Source: Opitutaceae bacterium
Lineage (GTDB): Bacteria > Verrucomicrobiota > Verrucomicrobiia > Opitutales > Opitutaceae
Length of the DNA stretch: 8,371 nt
Assembly: GCA_023269455.1 (NCBI GenBank)
Contig: JAHFTG010000088.1
Span: forward strand, 1 to 8,371
Direction of reading: 5' to 3'
In this document: one piece after another, positions 1-6,372 of the stretch
How positions within the stretch are numbered: position 1 is the first letter of the stretch
Layout: every line of letters starts with the position of its first letter
Position numbers and translations under genes: made by a program
Notes under the pieces: model-generated
Told to the model about the DNA's origin: nothing
Database searches by the model: none
The model's input: only the letters and a program-made list of their open reading frames with translations

Positions 1-664
1 GCTGTTTGATGACCGGCCAGCCTTCAATGGGTTCGCGAGGAGGGAAGTCGCCGAGCCAGATAAGCACGCTGTGCTTGGGGGCGGCGCGGGCGAGGAGGCT
101 CGTCGGAATGACGGATGAAGCTGAGAGCGGAGAGCTAAGAGCTGAGAGCGAAGGCGGGGCGGAGCCGAGGAGCGACGCGGCGGCGTGGAGGATGGGGCCG
201 CGTCCGCGCACGGGTTCGCGGAGGGTGTAGCTGGTGGGTGTGACGTGGAGGAAACCGACGCGGTCGCGGTTGACGGCGCCGAGCATCATCACGAGGCCGG
301 CGAGTTCGAGGAGGGCCTCGCGTTTGGACTGTGCGCCGGAGCCGAACTGGAGGCTGGGCGTGTCTTCGAGGAGGATCATCACGGTGACCTCGCGTTCCTC
401 GACGAATTTTTTGCGGTAGGGTTCGCCGAGGCGGGCGGTGACGTTCCAGTCGATGTCGCGGACGTCGTCGCCGAACTCGTATTTCACGACCTGATCGAAC
501 TCCATGCCGCGTCCGCGAAAGGCCGAACGGTATTCGCCGCTGAGGACGTTTTCCACGGCGTGGCGCACGCGCCATTCGAGCTGGCGGAGCAGGGCGAGGG
601 GGCTGGCGGCGGGGGCGTCGCCACCGCCGGAGCTTAGAGCTGAGAGGCTAGAGCTGAGAGCCAC
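1..664 (-). CDS. DUF58 domain protein (C-terminus beyond window)
   Basis: The minus-strand frame is open from a GTG at 664-662 through base 1, giving 221 codons of a protein cut off by the window edge. Residues 25-92 carry the DUF58 core: LLRQLEWRVRHAVENVLSGE, FRGRGMEFD, and a GDDVRDIDWNVTAR block near residues 65-78, then FVEEREVTVMILLE. DUF58 proteins have a von Willebrand A-like fold and act with MoxR ATPases in membrane- or periplasm-linked assembly systems. The metal-site motif, usually DxSxS, reads ExTxS here (residues 100-104). The gene follows the MoxR ATPase by 8 bases, so co-transcription is very likely. No ATG precedes the conserved core and no clear ribosome site precedes the GTG, so the exact start is uncertain. 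Heptamer arrays encode residues 2-11 and 173-182, the second apparently an insertion in the VWA-like region. Family call is firm; function is inferred. Confidence 0.88.
   Translation of the reverse strand, partial: MALSSSLSALSSGGGDAPAASPLALLRQLEWRVRHAVENVLSGEYRSAFRGRGMEFDQVVKYEFGDDVRDIDWNVTARLGEPYRKKFVEEREVTVMILLEDTPSLQFGSGAQSKREALLELAGLVMMLGAVNRDRVGFLHVTPTSYTLREPVRGRGPILHAAASLLGSAPPSLSALSSPLSASSVIPTSLLARAAPKHSVLIWLGDFPPREPIEGWPVIKQ
121..148 (-). repeat. Heptanucleotide tandem array A (4 units)
   Basis: On the plus strand the four 7-base units read CTGAGAG, CGGAGAG, CTAAGAG and CTGAGAG in perfect register, with no spacer. The coding (minus) strand reads CTCTCAG-like units and gives Ser/Leu/Ala-rich residues 173-182 of the DUF58 protein, between two segments that look like normal VWA-fold sequence. 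Same period, length and orientation as the arrays at 633-660 and 3640-3667. Confidence 0.85.
633..660 (-). repeat. Heptanucleotide tandem array B (4 units)
   Basis: Plus-strand units are CTTAGAG, CTGAGAG, GCTAGAG (a shuffled unit) and CTGAGAG. It lies at the extreme 5' end of the DUF58 gene, encoding residues 2-11 (ALSSSLSALS) if the GTG at 664 is the start; if translation starts later it would instead be part of the spacer after moxR. Same period and orientation as arrays A and C. Confidence 0.85.
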
Positions 665-672
665 AGAGGGAA

Positions 673-1635
673 TCAGACTTCGGGGACGGGGGTTTGTTTG
701 ATCACCTGCGCGATGAGTTGGTCGCTGGTGATTTCCTCGGCTTCGGCTTCGTAGGTCAGGCCTACGCGGTGACGGAGCACGTCGGGCGCGATGTCTTGCA
801 CGAGGGACGGCGTGACGTAGTCGAGGCCGCGCAACCAGGCGAGCGCCTTGGCCGCCTGATAGAGCGCGAGCGAGGCGCGGGGCGAGGCTCCGAAGGTGAG
901 GTAGCGTTTTTTGCCGGGGGCGGGTTCGGCGAGGGCGCGGGTGGCGCGGACGAGGGCGAGGATGTAGGCCTGCACGGCGGGCGAGAGGTGGACTTTATCA
1001 ACCTCGCCGCGCAGTTCGAGGAGCTCGTCGCCGTTCGCGACGGGTTCGAGAGCGGGCTGGCGGGTGACCTGACCCCAGCGCTGCATCATGAGCGATTCTT
1101 CGGTGGCGGAAGGATAATCGACGATCAGCTTGAAGAGGAAGCGGTCGGTCTGCGCTTCAGGCAATGGGTAGGTGCCTTCCTGCTCGACTGGGTTTTGCGT
1201 GGCCATCACGAAGAATGGCTTGGGCAGCGCGTGGGTATGTCCGCCAATGGTGACCTGACGTTCCTGCATGGCTTCGAGGAGGGCGCTCTGGACCTTGGCG
1301 GGGGCGCGGTTGATTTCGTCGGCAAGGACGAGGTTGGCGAAAATCGGGCCGCGATGGGAGGTGAAGGCACCGTCCTTGGGCGAAAAAACCATCGTGCCGA
1401 CGACATCGCTGGGGAGCAGGTCGGGGGTGAACTGGATGCGCTCGAACTGGACGCCGAGGGCGGTGCCGAGGGATTTGATGAGGAGCGTTTTGGCGAGGCC
1501 GGGCATGCCTTCGAGGAGGACGTGGCCGTTGGCGAGGAGAGCCACGAGCAGACGCTCGATGACGGCGTCCTGGCCGATGACGGCCTTGCCGATTTCGTCG
1601 CGAAGTTTCTGGGACCAAGTGGGACCGGTGATCAT
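673..1635 (-). CDS. MoxR-family AAA+ ATPase
   Basis: This is a 320-residue AAA+ ATPase of the MoxR family, which is thought to act as a chaperone-like motor helping to mature or activate partner proteins, often VWA-domain ones. Visible motifs are the VIGQ N-terminal signature (19-22), Walker A GMPGLAKT (43-50), Walker B LVLADEINRAP (102-112), sensor 1 ATQNP (145-149) and the following EGTYPLPEAQTDRF stretch (153-166), then an AAA lid domain to the C-terminus. The chosen ATG (1635-1633) gives MITGPTWSQ directly before the conserved core and the usual family length. The frame stays open upstream to 1728, but that extension would overlap the divergent gene at 1716 and has no family-like sequence. 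No Shine-Dalgarno is seen. It stops 8 bases before the DUF58 start, the classical MoxR-DUF58 pairing. It is divergent from the GGQ-protein gene across 80 bases. Confidence 0.95.
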   Translation of the reverse strand: MITGPTWSQKLRDEIGKAVIGQDAVIERLLVALLANGHVLLEGMPGLAKTLLIKSLGTALGVQFERIQFTPDLLPSDVVGTMVFSPKDGAFTSHRGPIFANLVLADEINRAPAKVQSALLEAMQERQVTIGGHTHALPKPFFVMATQNPVEQEGTYPLPEAQTDRFLFKLIVDYPSATEESLMMQRWGQVTRQPALEPVANGDELLELRGEVDKVHLSPAVQAYILALVRATRALAEPAPGKKRYLTFGASPRASLALYQAAKALAWLRGLDYVTPSLVQDIAPDVLRHRVGLTYEAEAEEITSDQLIAQVIKQTPVPEV

Positions 1636-1715
1636 GGATTTAACGAAGAGTGGAAGGGGAAGGAGGGGTAGGACTCGCTTGCGCTGAAAGTGTTTCGTGA
1701 GAAAAAGGGGGTGTC
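1636..1715. promoter_or_regulatory. Divergent intergenic region between moxR and the GGQ gene
   Basis: This 80-base gap must carry the 5' signals of both divergent genes unless promoters lie inside coding sequence. It contains a nearly pure purine stretch on the plus strand (about 1645-1673, GGAAGGGGAAGGAGGGG core) and a G-run just before the GTG at 1716. I see no convincing -35/-10 pair on either strand and no palindromic operator. Confidence 0.35.
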
Positions 1716-2108
1716 GTGGATTTACCAACTCAATTTCAAGAGCGGCTGGATGCGCTGGGCGTGCTGGCGGGCGATGTGGAGGAGCAGTTCATCCGCGGTT
1801 CGGGTCCGGGCGGACAGAAAATCAACAAAACGTCCTCGACTGTCCGGCTGCGCCACCGGTCCACGGGCGTCGAGGTGCGTTGCCAGCGGGAGCGTTCGCA
1901 GGCGGCCAACCGCGAGACGGCGTGGGCGGAATTATGCGCGAAGCTGGAGGCGGTCTTGCGACAAGCGGAAACCGAGAGGCGGCAGGTGCGAGAAAAAGCC
2001 CGTCGGAAAGCGCGCCCCAAAAGTCGGCGGCAGAAGGCGATTCAGGTGGCGGGAAAACGAAAGCGGGCGGTGACGAAGGCCGGACGCGGGCGGCGAATCG
2101 ACGAGTGA
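1716..2108 (+). CDS. Stand-alone GGQ release-factor-like protein
   Basis: This 130-residue protein contains only the peptidyl-tRNA hydrolase domain of class I release factors. The catalytic loop is RGSGPGGQKINKTSS (27-41), with GGQ at 32-34, followed by VRLRHRSTGVEVRCQRERSQAANRETA and a strongly basic tail (about residues 88-128) suited to binding ribosomal RNA. The codon-recognition domains of RF1/RF2 are absent. Family knowledge places such proteins near ArfB and the mitochondrial MTRFR (C12orf65) group, which free peptidyl-tRNA from stalled ribosomes. The 'peptide chain release factor-like' subgroup fits better than true ArfB by its GSGPGGQKINKTSS wording. The start is a GTG preceded by a G-rich run (AAGGGGG, ending 4 bases upstream) that may serve as a weak ribosome site. 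It is the only plus-strand gene, divergent from moxR and convergent with the TIGR03067-like gene. A rescue role is inferred; substrate specificity cannot be read from the sequence. Confidence 0.92.
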   Translation: MDLPTQFQERLDALGVLAGDVEEQFIRGSGPGGQKINKTSSTVRLRHRSTGVEVRCQRERSQAANRETAWAELCAKLEAVLRQAETERRQVREKARRKARPKSRRQKAIQVAGKRKRAVTKAGRGRRIDE

Positions 2109-2130
2109 GTAAGCGGCGTATGCCTTACTC
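2107..2130. terminator. Hairpin shared by two convergent genes
   Basis: GAGTAAG (2107-2113) and CTTACTC (2124-2130) form a perfect 7-base inverted repeat with a 10-base loop; an alternative pairing adds GGC/GCC inside with a two-base bulge. It spans both stop codons: the TGA of the GGQ gene (2106-2108) and the TAA of the minus-strand gene (2127-2125). No T-run follows on either strand, so classic intrinsic termination would be weak. It may act in both directions or serve as a 3'-end stabiliser. Confidence 0.45.
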
Positions 2131-2499
2131 CTTGCGGCGGTAGCTGACCAAGTAGCGCGCGGAATCGACGCGGGTTGAAAACGTATCTGGAGGGACGCCA
2201 TTCAGGCCGTAGCAGATGCGCAGGCGGTTGCCGACGAGTTGATAAATCGCGTGGAGGGTGCGGCCGGCGTTTTCGCCGTGGGTGCCGGTGAGCGTGAGGC
2301 GGGCGTGACCGGATTCGACGGAGATGAGTTCGTAGCGGCCGCGATCATGGTGTTCGGCGGCGAAGCGGACGGCGTAGGTGCCAGCGCGCAGGGTAAACTC
2401 GGTGCGTTCGAGCACCAGCGCGGGAGCCTCGACGCCGTCGAGTTCGGCGCGGACGGGCAGCCAGAGTCCTTCGATGGCGTGCGGGATGGGCGCGGTCAT
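2125..2499 (-). CDS. Small TIGR03067-like protein of unknown function
   Basis: This is a 124-residue protein starting at ATG 2499-2497. It begins IEGLWLPVRAELDGVEAP and ends with a conserved-looking block, AIYQLVGNRLRICYGLNG followed by a Pro-x-x-F and a final YLVSYRR. That order (G-x-W near the start, then 'y.l.gd.LriCy...g..P..F') matches my memory of the TIGR03067 domain, a lipocalin-like beta-rich family of unknown function found in Planctomycetes, Verrucomicrobia and Acidobacteria. No signal peptide, lipobox or membrane segment is seen, so it is probably cytoplasmic, while many relatives are exported. The ATG sits 4 bases after the rmuC stop, so the two genes are very likely one transcript. 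The stop codon lies inside a hairpin shared with the convergent GGQ gene. Family assignment is by pattern only. Confidence 0.75.
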   Translation of the reverse strand: MTAPIPHAIEGLWLPVRAELDGVEAPALVLERTEFTLRAGTYAVRFAAEHHDRGRYELISVESGHARLTLTGTHGENAGRTLHAIYQLVGNRLRICYGLNGVPPDTFSTRVDSARYLVSYRRKE

Positions 2500-2503
2500 G
2501 GGT

Positions 2504-3820
2504 TCAACCTTCGATGGTGTCGGCGGAGGAGGCGGGGAGCGTTTTTTTGGCTTTGGCGCCGAGGGTTTTCAGCTCCTCGACCTGGCCGAGGAGATTGCCG
2601 GGGCCGGTCTTTAATTTACCCAGGGCGTCGTCGTAGCTTTCGCGGGCGCGGGCGAGGTGTTTACCGATTTCTTCGAGGTCGGTGAAGAGGCCGGCGAATT
2701 TGTCGTAGAGGCGTCCGCCTCGTTCGGCGATGGCTTGGACGTTTTTGGTCTGGCGGTCTTGTTTCCAGAGATTCGCGACGGTCTTCAAGGTGACAAGCAG
2801 CGTGGGCGCGGTGCAGAGGATGACGCGGCGGTCGAAGGCCCATTCGTAGAGCGCGCGGTCGTTTTCGAGTGCGAGGGTGAAAGCGGGTTCGAGCGGGATG
2901 AACATGAACACGTAGTCGGGCGTGAAGAGTTTCCCGGTGTCTTCGTAGCGTTTTGCGCTGAGCTGTTCGACGTGGGTGCGGACGGCGCGGGTGTGCTCGG
3001 TGGTGGCGGCGAGGCGCTCGGGATCGGTGGTGGCGTTGACGGCGCGTTCGTAGGCGACGAGGGAAACCTTCGAGTCGATCACGAGGTGGCGCTGGTCGGG
3101 CAGGCGCAGGATGACGTCGGGGCGGAGACGGCGGCCGTCGTCGGTGGTGAGCGATTCCTGCGTGAGGTAGTCCTGGCCTTTGATGAGACCGGCGGATTCG
3201 AGGAGCCGGTCCAAGATGAGTTCGCCCCAGGCGCCGCGGGCCTGCGACTGGCCTTTCAACGCGTGGGTGAGGGCGTGGGCTTCGTCGGTGATGCGGACGT
3301 TGAGCTGGCGGAGCTGCTCGATCTGGGTCTTGAGGGCGGTGCGGTCTTCGCCGTCGGTTTTATAGACGAGGTCAACGCGCTGGCGGAAATCGGTGAGCTG
3401 CTGGCGGAGCGGATGAAGGAGGGCTTCGACCTGGGTCTTGTTGTGATCGGTGAACTTGGCGGATTTTTCTTCGAGGAGCTTGGAGGCGATGGCCTGGAAC
3501 TCGGTCTGGAGGGTGGCCTTGAGTTTCTCGGCGTCGGCGAGGTAGCGGGCGGCGAGGGTTTCGCGTTCGGCGAGGCTTTGCTGACCGGCGGCGAGCTGGG
3601 CGGCGAAGGAGGCGCGCTCGGCGGCGAGATCGGCGGAAAGTTGAGAGTTGAGGGTTGAGAGTTGGGAGACTGAGGCCTGCGCGGCGGACAGGTCGGCGGT
3701 GAGGCGGGCGTTGTCGGCTTCGCGGGCACGGAGGCGCTCGCCGAGCTTGGCCCCAAGAAAAAACCATGCGCCGATGGCACCGACTACGACCGAGGCGAGG
3801 GCGATTAAAAACGTGTCCAC
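2504..3820 (-). CDS. rmuC: RmuC-family DNA recombination protein
   Basis: RmuC proteins are inner-membrane-anchored and carry a PD-(D/E)xK nuclease-like core; in E. coli loss raises inversion at short inverted repeats. From the GTG at 3820-3818 the product has 438 residues: a single membrane segment (about 4-22), a long Ala/Glu/Leu-rich coiled coil (about 26-190), then the core. The core includes the RGAWGELILDRLLESAGL signature and PDVI...VIDSK, with candidate catalytic D235, D249 and K251. An ExxxLxxxGxK-type tail closes the protein. An in-frame GTG at 3847 would add nine residues (RCRPHACR-like) before the membrane helix; I prefer 3820 because the helix then begins at once, but neither has a ribosome site. 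Residues 52-61 are encoded by a heptamer repeat array within the coiled coil. It lies 59 bases after the receiver-kinase gene and 4 bases before the TIGR03067-like gene. Confidence 0.93.
   Translation of the reverse strand: MDTFLIALASVVVGAIGAWFFLGAKLGERLRAREADNARLTADLSAAQASVSQLSTLNSQLSADLAAERASFAAQLAAGQQSLAERETLAARYLADAEKLKATLQTEFQAIASKLLEEKSAKFTDHNKTQVEALLHPLRQQLTDFRQRVDLVYKTDGEDRTALKTQIEQLRQLNVRITDEAHALTHALKGQSQARGAWGELILDRLLESAGLIKGQDYLTQESLTTDDGRRLRPDVILRLPDQRHLVIDSKVSLVAYERAVNATTDPERLAATTEHTRAVRTHVEQLSAKRYEDTGKLFTPDYVFMFIPLEPAFTLALENDRALYEWAFDRRVILCTAPTLLVTLKTVANLWKQDRQTKNVQAIAERGGRLYDKFAGLFTDLEEIGKHLARARESYDDALGKLKTGPGNLLGQVEELKTLGAKAKKTLPASSADTIEG
3640..3667 (-). repeat. Heptanucleotide tandem array C (4 units)
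   Basis: Plus-strand units are GTTGAGA, GTTGAGG, GTTGAGA and GTTGGGA, followed by a decayed unit GACTGAG at 3668-3674. The coding strand reads TCTCAAC-like units and yields SQLSTLNSQL (residues 52-61) within the RmuC coiled coil. It is the cleanest copy of the family and differs from arrays A and B chiefly by T in place of C at the second base of the unit. Confidence 0.88.
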
Positions 3821-3879
3821 GCGGCAAGCGTGCGGGCGGCATCGCACGCGTCAAAGGCAGAAACACGCCGCGCCGCCGA

Positions 3880-5121
3880 TCACGCTTTCAGCGGGAAATA
3901 AATCGTCACAACGGTGCCGTGGCCGGGGAGTGTCTTCAGGTGAATGAAGCCGCGGTTGGTCTGCACGAGACGGGAGACAATCGCGAGGCCGAGGCCGGTG
4001 CCGGTCTGGACCTTGGTGGTGAAATAGGGATCGAAAATCTTGGGGAGATTTTCGCTTTCGATGCCGGAGCCTTCGTCGCTGATGCAGAGGGCCAGGAGGG
4101 GCGGCTGGTTGAGGAAGGTGGTCTCGCCGACCGCGACCTCGGTTTCTGGCGGCAGGTCGAGCGGCGTGGGCAGCGGGTCTTCGAGACGCTCTGCGGTGAT
4201 GCGGACGGTCTGCTCGTGCGAGGCGCTTTGGAAGGCGTTGATCGTGAGGTTAAGCAGGATTTGCAGGAGGTCGGTCGAATCAACGAGCGGTGTGCCGTCG
4301 AGCGGCAGCGGTTGGACGACGAGGTGGCTGCCTTCGGAGGTCGGGTGGGCGTGGAGGAGGGCTTCGAGATCCTTGAGAATCTGGTTCAGCGGCAACTGTG
4401 AGCCGGGGAAACCTTCTTGGTGGACGAAGCGAAGGTAGCGCGCGACGATGGCGGTGCAGGTGTCCACCTGTTTGCCGATATGGTTGATGTTGGCGCGGAC
4501 TTTATCGAGGTCTTCGCCGTGCAGGAAACGGAGATCTTTGAGCCGCATGTCGAGCATCTCGACGTATCCGGAGATGACGGTGAGCGGGTTGTTGATGTCG
4601 TGGAGGACACCGGCGTAAATCTCGTTGGTGGTGCGGGCGACTTCCTCGCGGAGGGCGACGTCGTCGAGGCGGTTGGTCAACTCGCTCAGGCGGTTGGCGG
4701 TGATGGCCAGGTTGGTGGAGATTTTCCGCAGGTGCAGGGCGCGCGCGGCGGATTCGCGGATGGTCGAAAGATCGAAGGGCTTGCTGAGATAATCGCAGGC
4801 ACCGAGGCGAAGGGCCTGACGGGCGGTGTCGAGCGTCTCGTAGGCGGTGAGCATGATGACCTCGGTGGCGGGATCGATGTCCTTGAAGCCGCGGAGCACG
4901 TCGATGCCGGAGCAGCCGGCCATGCGAATGTCGCAGATGGCGACATCGACCGGTTCGCTGCGGGCGATGGCGAGGGCTTCATCGCCGTTCGTGGCGAGAA
5001 GCACGCGGAACTGATCCTGGAAAACGATGCGGATGGACTTGCGCGGCCCTTCCTCGTCGTCAACGACCAGCATGACCGGCAGCAAGGAAGGGGCGGCGCT
5101 AACGGAGGCGACAGCGTTCAT
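3880..5121 (-). CDS. Receiver-histidine kinase protein, REC-HisKA-HATPase
   Basis: This 413-residue soluble protein has an N-terminal receiver domain (about 16-130) and a C-terminal kinase core. Receiver residues are complete: acidic pair D21/D22, phosphoacceptor D64 (ICDIRMAG), T92 and K114 (LSKPF). The H-box HDINNPL has the phosphorylatable H174. The ATPase domain shows an N-box with N291 and N295, G1 DEGSGI (D349), F-box IFDPYFTTK and G2 GTGLGLAIVSRLV (374-386). No membrane segment or sensor domain is present, so its input is presumably phosphorylation of D64 or a protein partner. The ATG at 5121 gives a short leader before the receiver; the frame is open upstream to 5208, but that would run into the FadL gene. 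It begins 7 bases after the FadL stop. I infer a phosphorelay component acting with the sensor kinase at 6373-8361. No DNA-binding output is encoded here. Confidence 0.93.
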   Translation of the reverse strand: MNAVASVSAAPSLLPVMLVVDDEEGPRKSIRIVFQDQFRVLLATNGDEALAIARSEPVDVAICDIRMAGCSGIDVLRGFKDIDPATEVIMLTAYETLDTARQALRLGACDYLSKPFDLSTIRESAARALHLRKISTNLAITANRLSELTNRLDDVALREEVARTTNEIYAGVLHDINNPLTVISGYVEMLDMRLKDLRFLHGEDLDKVRANINHIGKQVDTCTAIVARYLRFVHQEGFPGSQLPLNQILKDLEALLHAHPTSEGSHLVVQPLPLDGTPLVDSTDLLQILLNLTINAFQSASHEQTVRITAERLEDPLPTPLDLPPETEVAVGETTFLNQPPLLALCISDEGSGIESENLPKIFDPYFTTKVQTGTGLGLAIVSRLVQTNRGFIHLKTLPGHGTVVTIYFPLKA

Positions 5122-5128
5122 GGTTGAT

Positions 5129-6334
5129 TTAAAAAGCGTAACCGAAGGAGAGGGCGAGGGCGTCGAGTGTGCTTCGGTAGTGGCCGCCACCGGCAGAGGA
5201 GGCGCCACTTACATCGCGGGAATTTTCAAAACTGTGCTGATACGTCAGGTAGCAGGAAATGGCACCGAAGGTCCGGCCGACGCCGATGCTGGCAAGCTGG
5301 CGCGCCATGTCGGGCACGGCGGGATTGAAGGTGGCGTCCGGCACGGAGTTTTCGCTGTAGGCGTAGCCGGCGCTGATGCGCCAGCCATCGGACAGGTAGC
5401 GGGTGACGCCAAACAGGTAATAGTAACTGGGCTTCCAATCGAAGGGAATTGAAGTGGTCACGAGGGAAGAGTGAAGCGTGGCGGTGTTGAGGACTTCCCA
5501 GTTGGTGCGATCCACGGCGACCTCAAGATTCCACGCTTTGGTGGGACGCCACGAATAGCCGAGGGTGATGACATCGGGAAAAGGCAGATCGATGTTCGCA
5601 GGAGCGGAGAGTCCGAAAGGAGACAACGTTTCGGTGCCCTTAAAGCGACTGGTGGAGCCGCTCTGGTAGTTGAGGCCGATGACGTGGTGGTCGTTGATGT
5701 GCCACATGACGCCAAGGTTGTAACCCAAGGAAGTGTCGTCGCCGTTGAACCGGAACTCATCGTTGGGGACTATGCCGATGCCGCGGCGGAGATCGGCATG
5801 CACCTGGTTGACCTGAAGACCTGCGCCCACGGAGAGATGCTCGGATAGCTTCCAGGCGATGGTCGGCGCCATCGTGATGAAGAGGATTTTATTATAGGTC
5901 GCGGTGGTGCGGAAACCGGAGCTGTCCGGCCAGTCGGTGGATTGTCCGAAAGGCGAATAGACGCCGAGCCCGTAGCTCACCGGGGATTTTTCGGGAGTAT
6001 AGGCGACGTAGAACTGAGGCACGACGGCGACTTTTCGCGTGGCTTCGACGCGGGCGCCTCCGGTGCTGGGCGTATAATCATTCTGGACAAAGATGGAGTA
6101 GCTCTCGGCGAGGACTTGCAGGCCGGAAAGCTGGGTGAGCCCGGCGGGGTTATAGTAGATGGCCGAAGGATTGTCGGCGGTGGCGACGAAGGCGTTGCCG
6201 CGCGCGGTGGCTTCGGCGTCTTGGTTGGGAAGGCGGGTGCCGTTCGCAAGAGCGGCGGCAGGGGTAAGCGCCAAAAGCGCAGGAAGAATGGCCAGAGTAA
6301 AAATCTGACGCGTGCGGGAGTTTTGGGTAAGCAT
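5129..6334 (-). CDS. FadL/OmpP1-family outer-membrane transporter
   Basis: This is a 401-residue precursor of a beta-barrel that in characterised relatives (E. coli FadL, TodX) moves long-chain fatty acids or aromatic hydrocarbons across the outer membrane. Residues 1-30 form a signal peptide (basic n-region with RTR, hydrophobic core, ALA before NG). The mature start NGTRLPNQDAEATARGNAFV followed by ADNPSAIYYNPAGLTQL is the family's hatch signature, including the NPAG motif. Alternating aromatic strands follow (for example SYYYLFGVTRYLSDGWRISAGY), and the C-terminus ends GYAF, with the terminal Phe expected for BAM-dependent insertion. The ATG at 6334 fits the signal peptide. An in-frame GTG at 6376 overlaps the upstream kinase stop by GTGA and would add 14 residues, so coupled initiation there is possible. 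It lies between two kinase genes. The substrate is not deducible. Confidence 0.93.
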   Translation of the reverse strand: MLTQNSRTRQIFTLAILPALLALTPAAALANGTRLPNQDAEATARGNAFVATADNPSAIYYNPAGLTQLSGLQVLAESYSIFVQNDYTPSTGGARVEATRKVAVVPQFYVAYTPEKSPVSYGLGVYSPFGQSTDWPDSSGFRTTATYNKILFITMAPTIAWKLSEHLSVGAGLQVNQVHADLRRGIGIVPNDEFRFNGDDTSLGYNLGVMWHINDHHVIGLNYQSGSTSRFKGTETLSPFGLSAPANIDLPFPDVITLGYSWRPTKAWNLEVAVDRTNWEVLNTATLHSSLVTTSIPFDWKPSYYYLFGVTRYLSDGWRISAGYAYSENSVPDATFNPAVPDMARQLASIGVGRTFGAISCYLTYQHSFENSRDVSGASSAGGGHYRSTLDALALSFGYAF

Positions 6335-6372
6335 CGTCAGAGGGCGGTCCGTTCGTTCGATCAGTGCGAGGT

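Noticed and set aside
135..575. A 146-codon minus-strand Arg/Pro-rich open frame
   Set aside because: An off-frame shadow of the DUF58 gene, whose correct frame is open through the whole stretch and carries conserved motifs.
1..664. Possible frameshift or pseudogene in the DUF58 gene
   Set aside because: Codon-by-codon reading from 664 to 2 found no stop and continuous family-like sequence apart from the heptamer segment, so it is intact as far as visible.
694..1671. A 325-codon plus-strand open frame opposite moxR
   Set aside because: Its product is an Asp/Glu/Gly-rich composition artefact with no recognisable domain, while the minus strand shows every MoxR motif; typical antisense openness in high-GC DNA.
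1636..1728. Upstream extension of MoxR to a start at 1728
   Set aside because: It would overlap the divergent GGQ gene's start and adds a Pro/Leu/Lys-rich stretch unlike the family; the ATG at 1635 gives the normal length.
2657..3658. A 333-codon plus-strand open frame opposite rmuC
   Set aside because: Repetitive Gly/Glu/Phe-rich translation that mirrors the minus-strand codons; the RmuC signature motifs are in the other strand.
4417..5127. A 236-codon plus-strand open frame opposite the receiver-kinase gene
   Set aside because: Lies wholly inside a gene with complete two-component motifs; no domain in its own translation.
5122..5208. Upstream extension of the receiver-kinase protein to 5208
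   Set aside because: It would overlap the 3' end of the FadL gene by about 80 bases and adds only low-complexity Ser/Pro/Thr residues before a good ATG at 5121.
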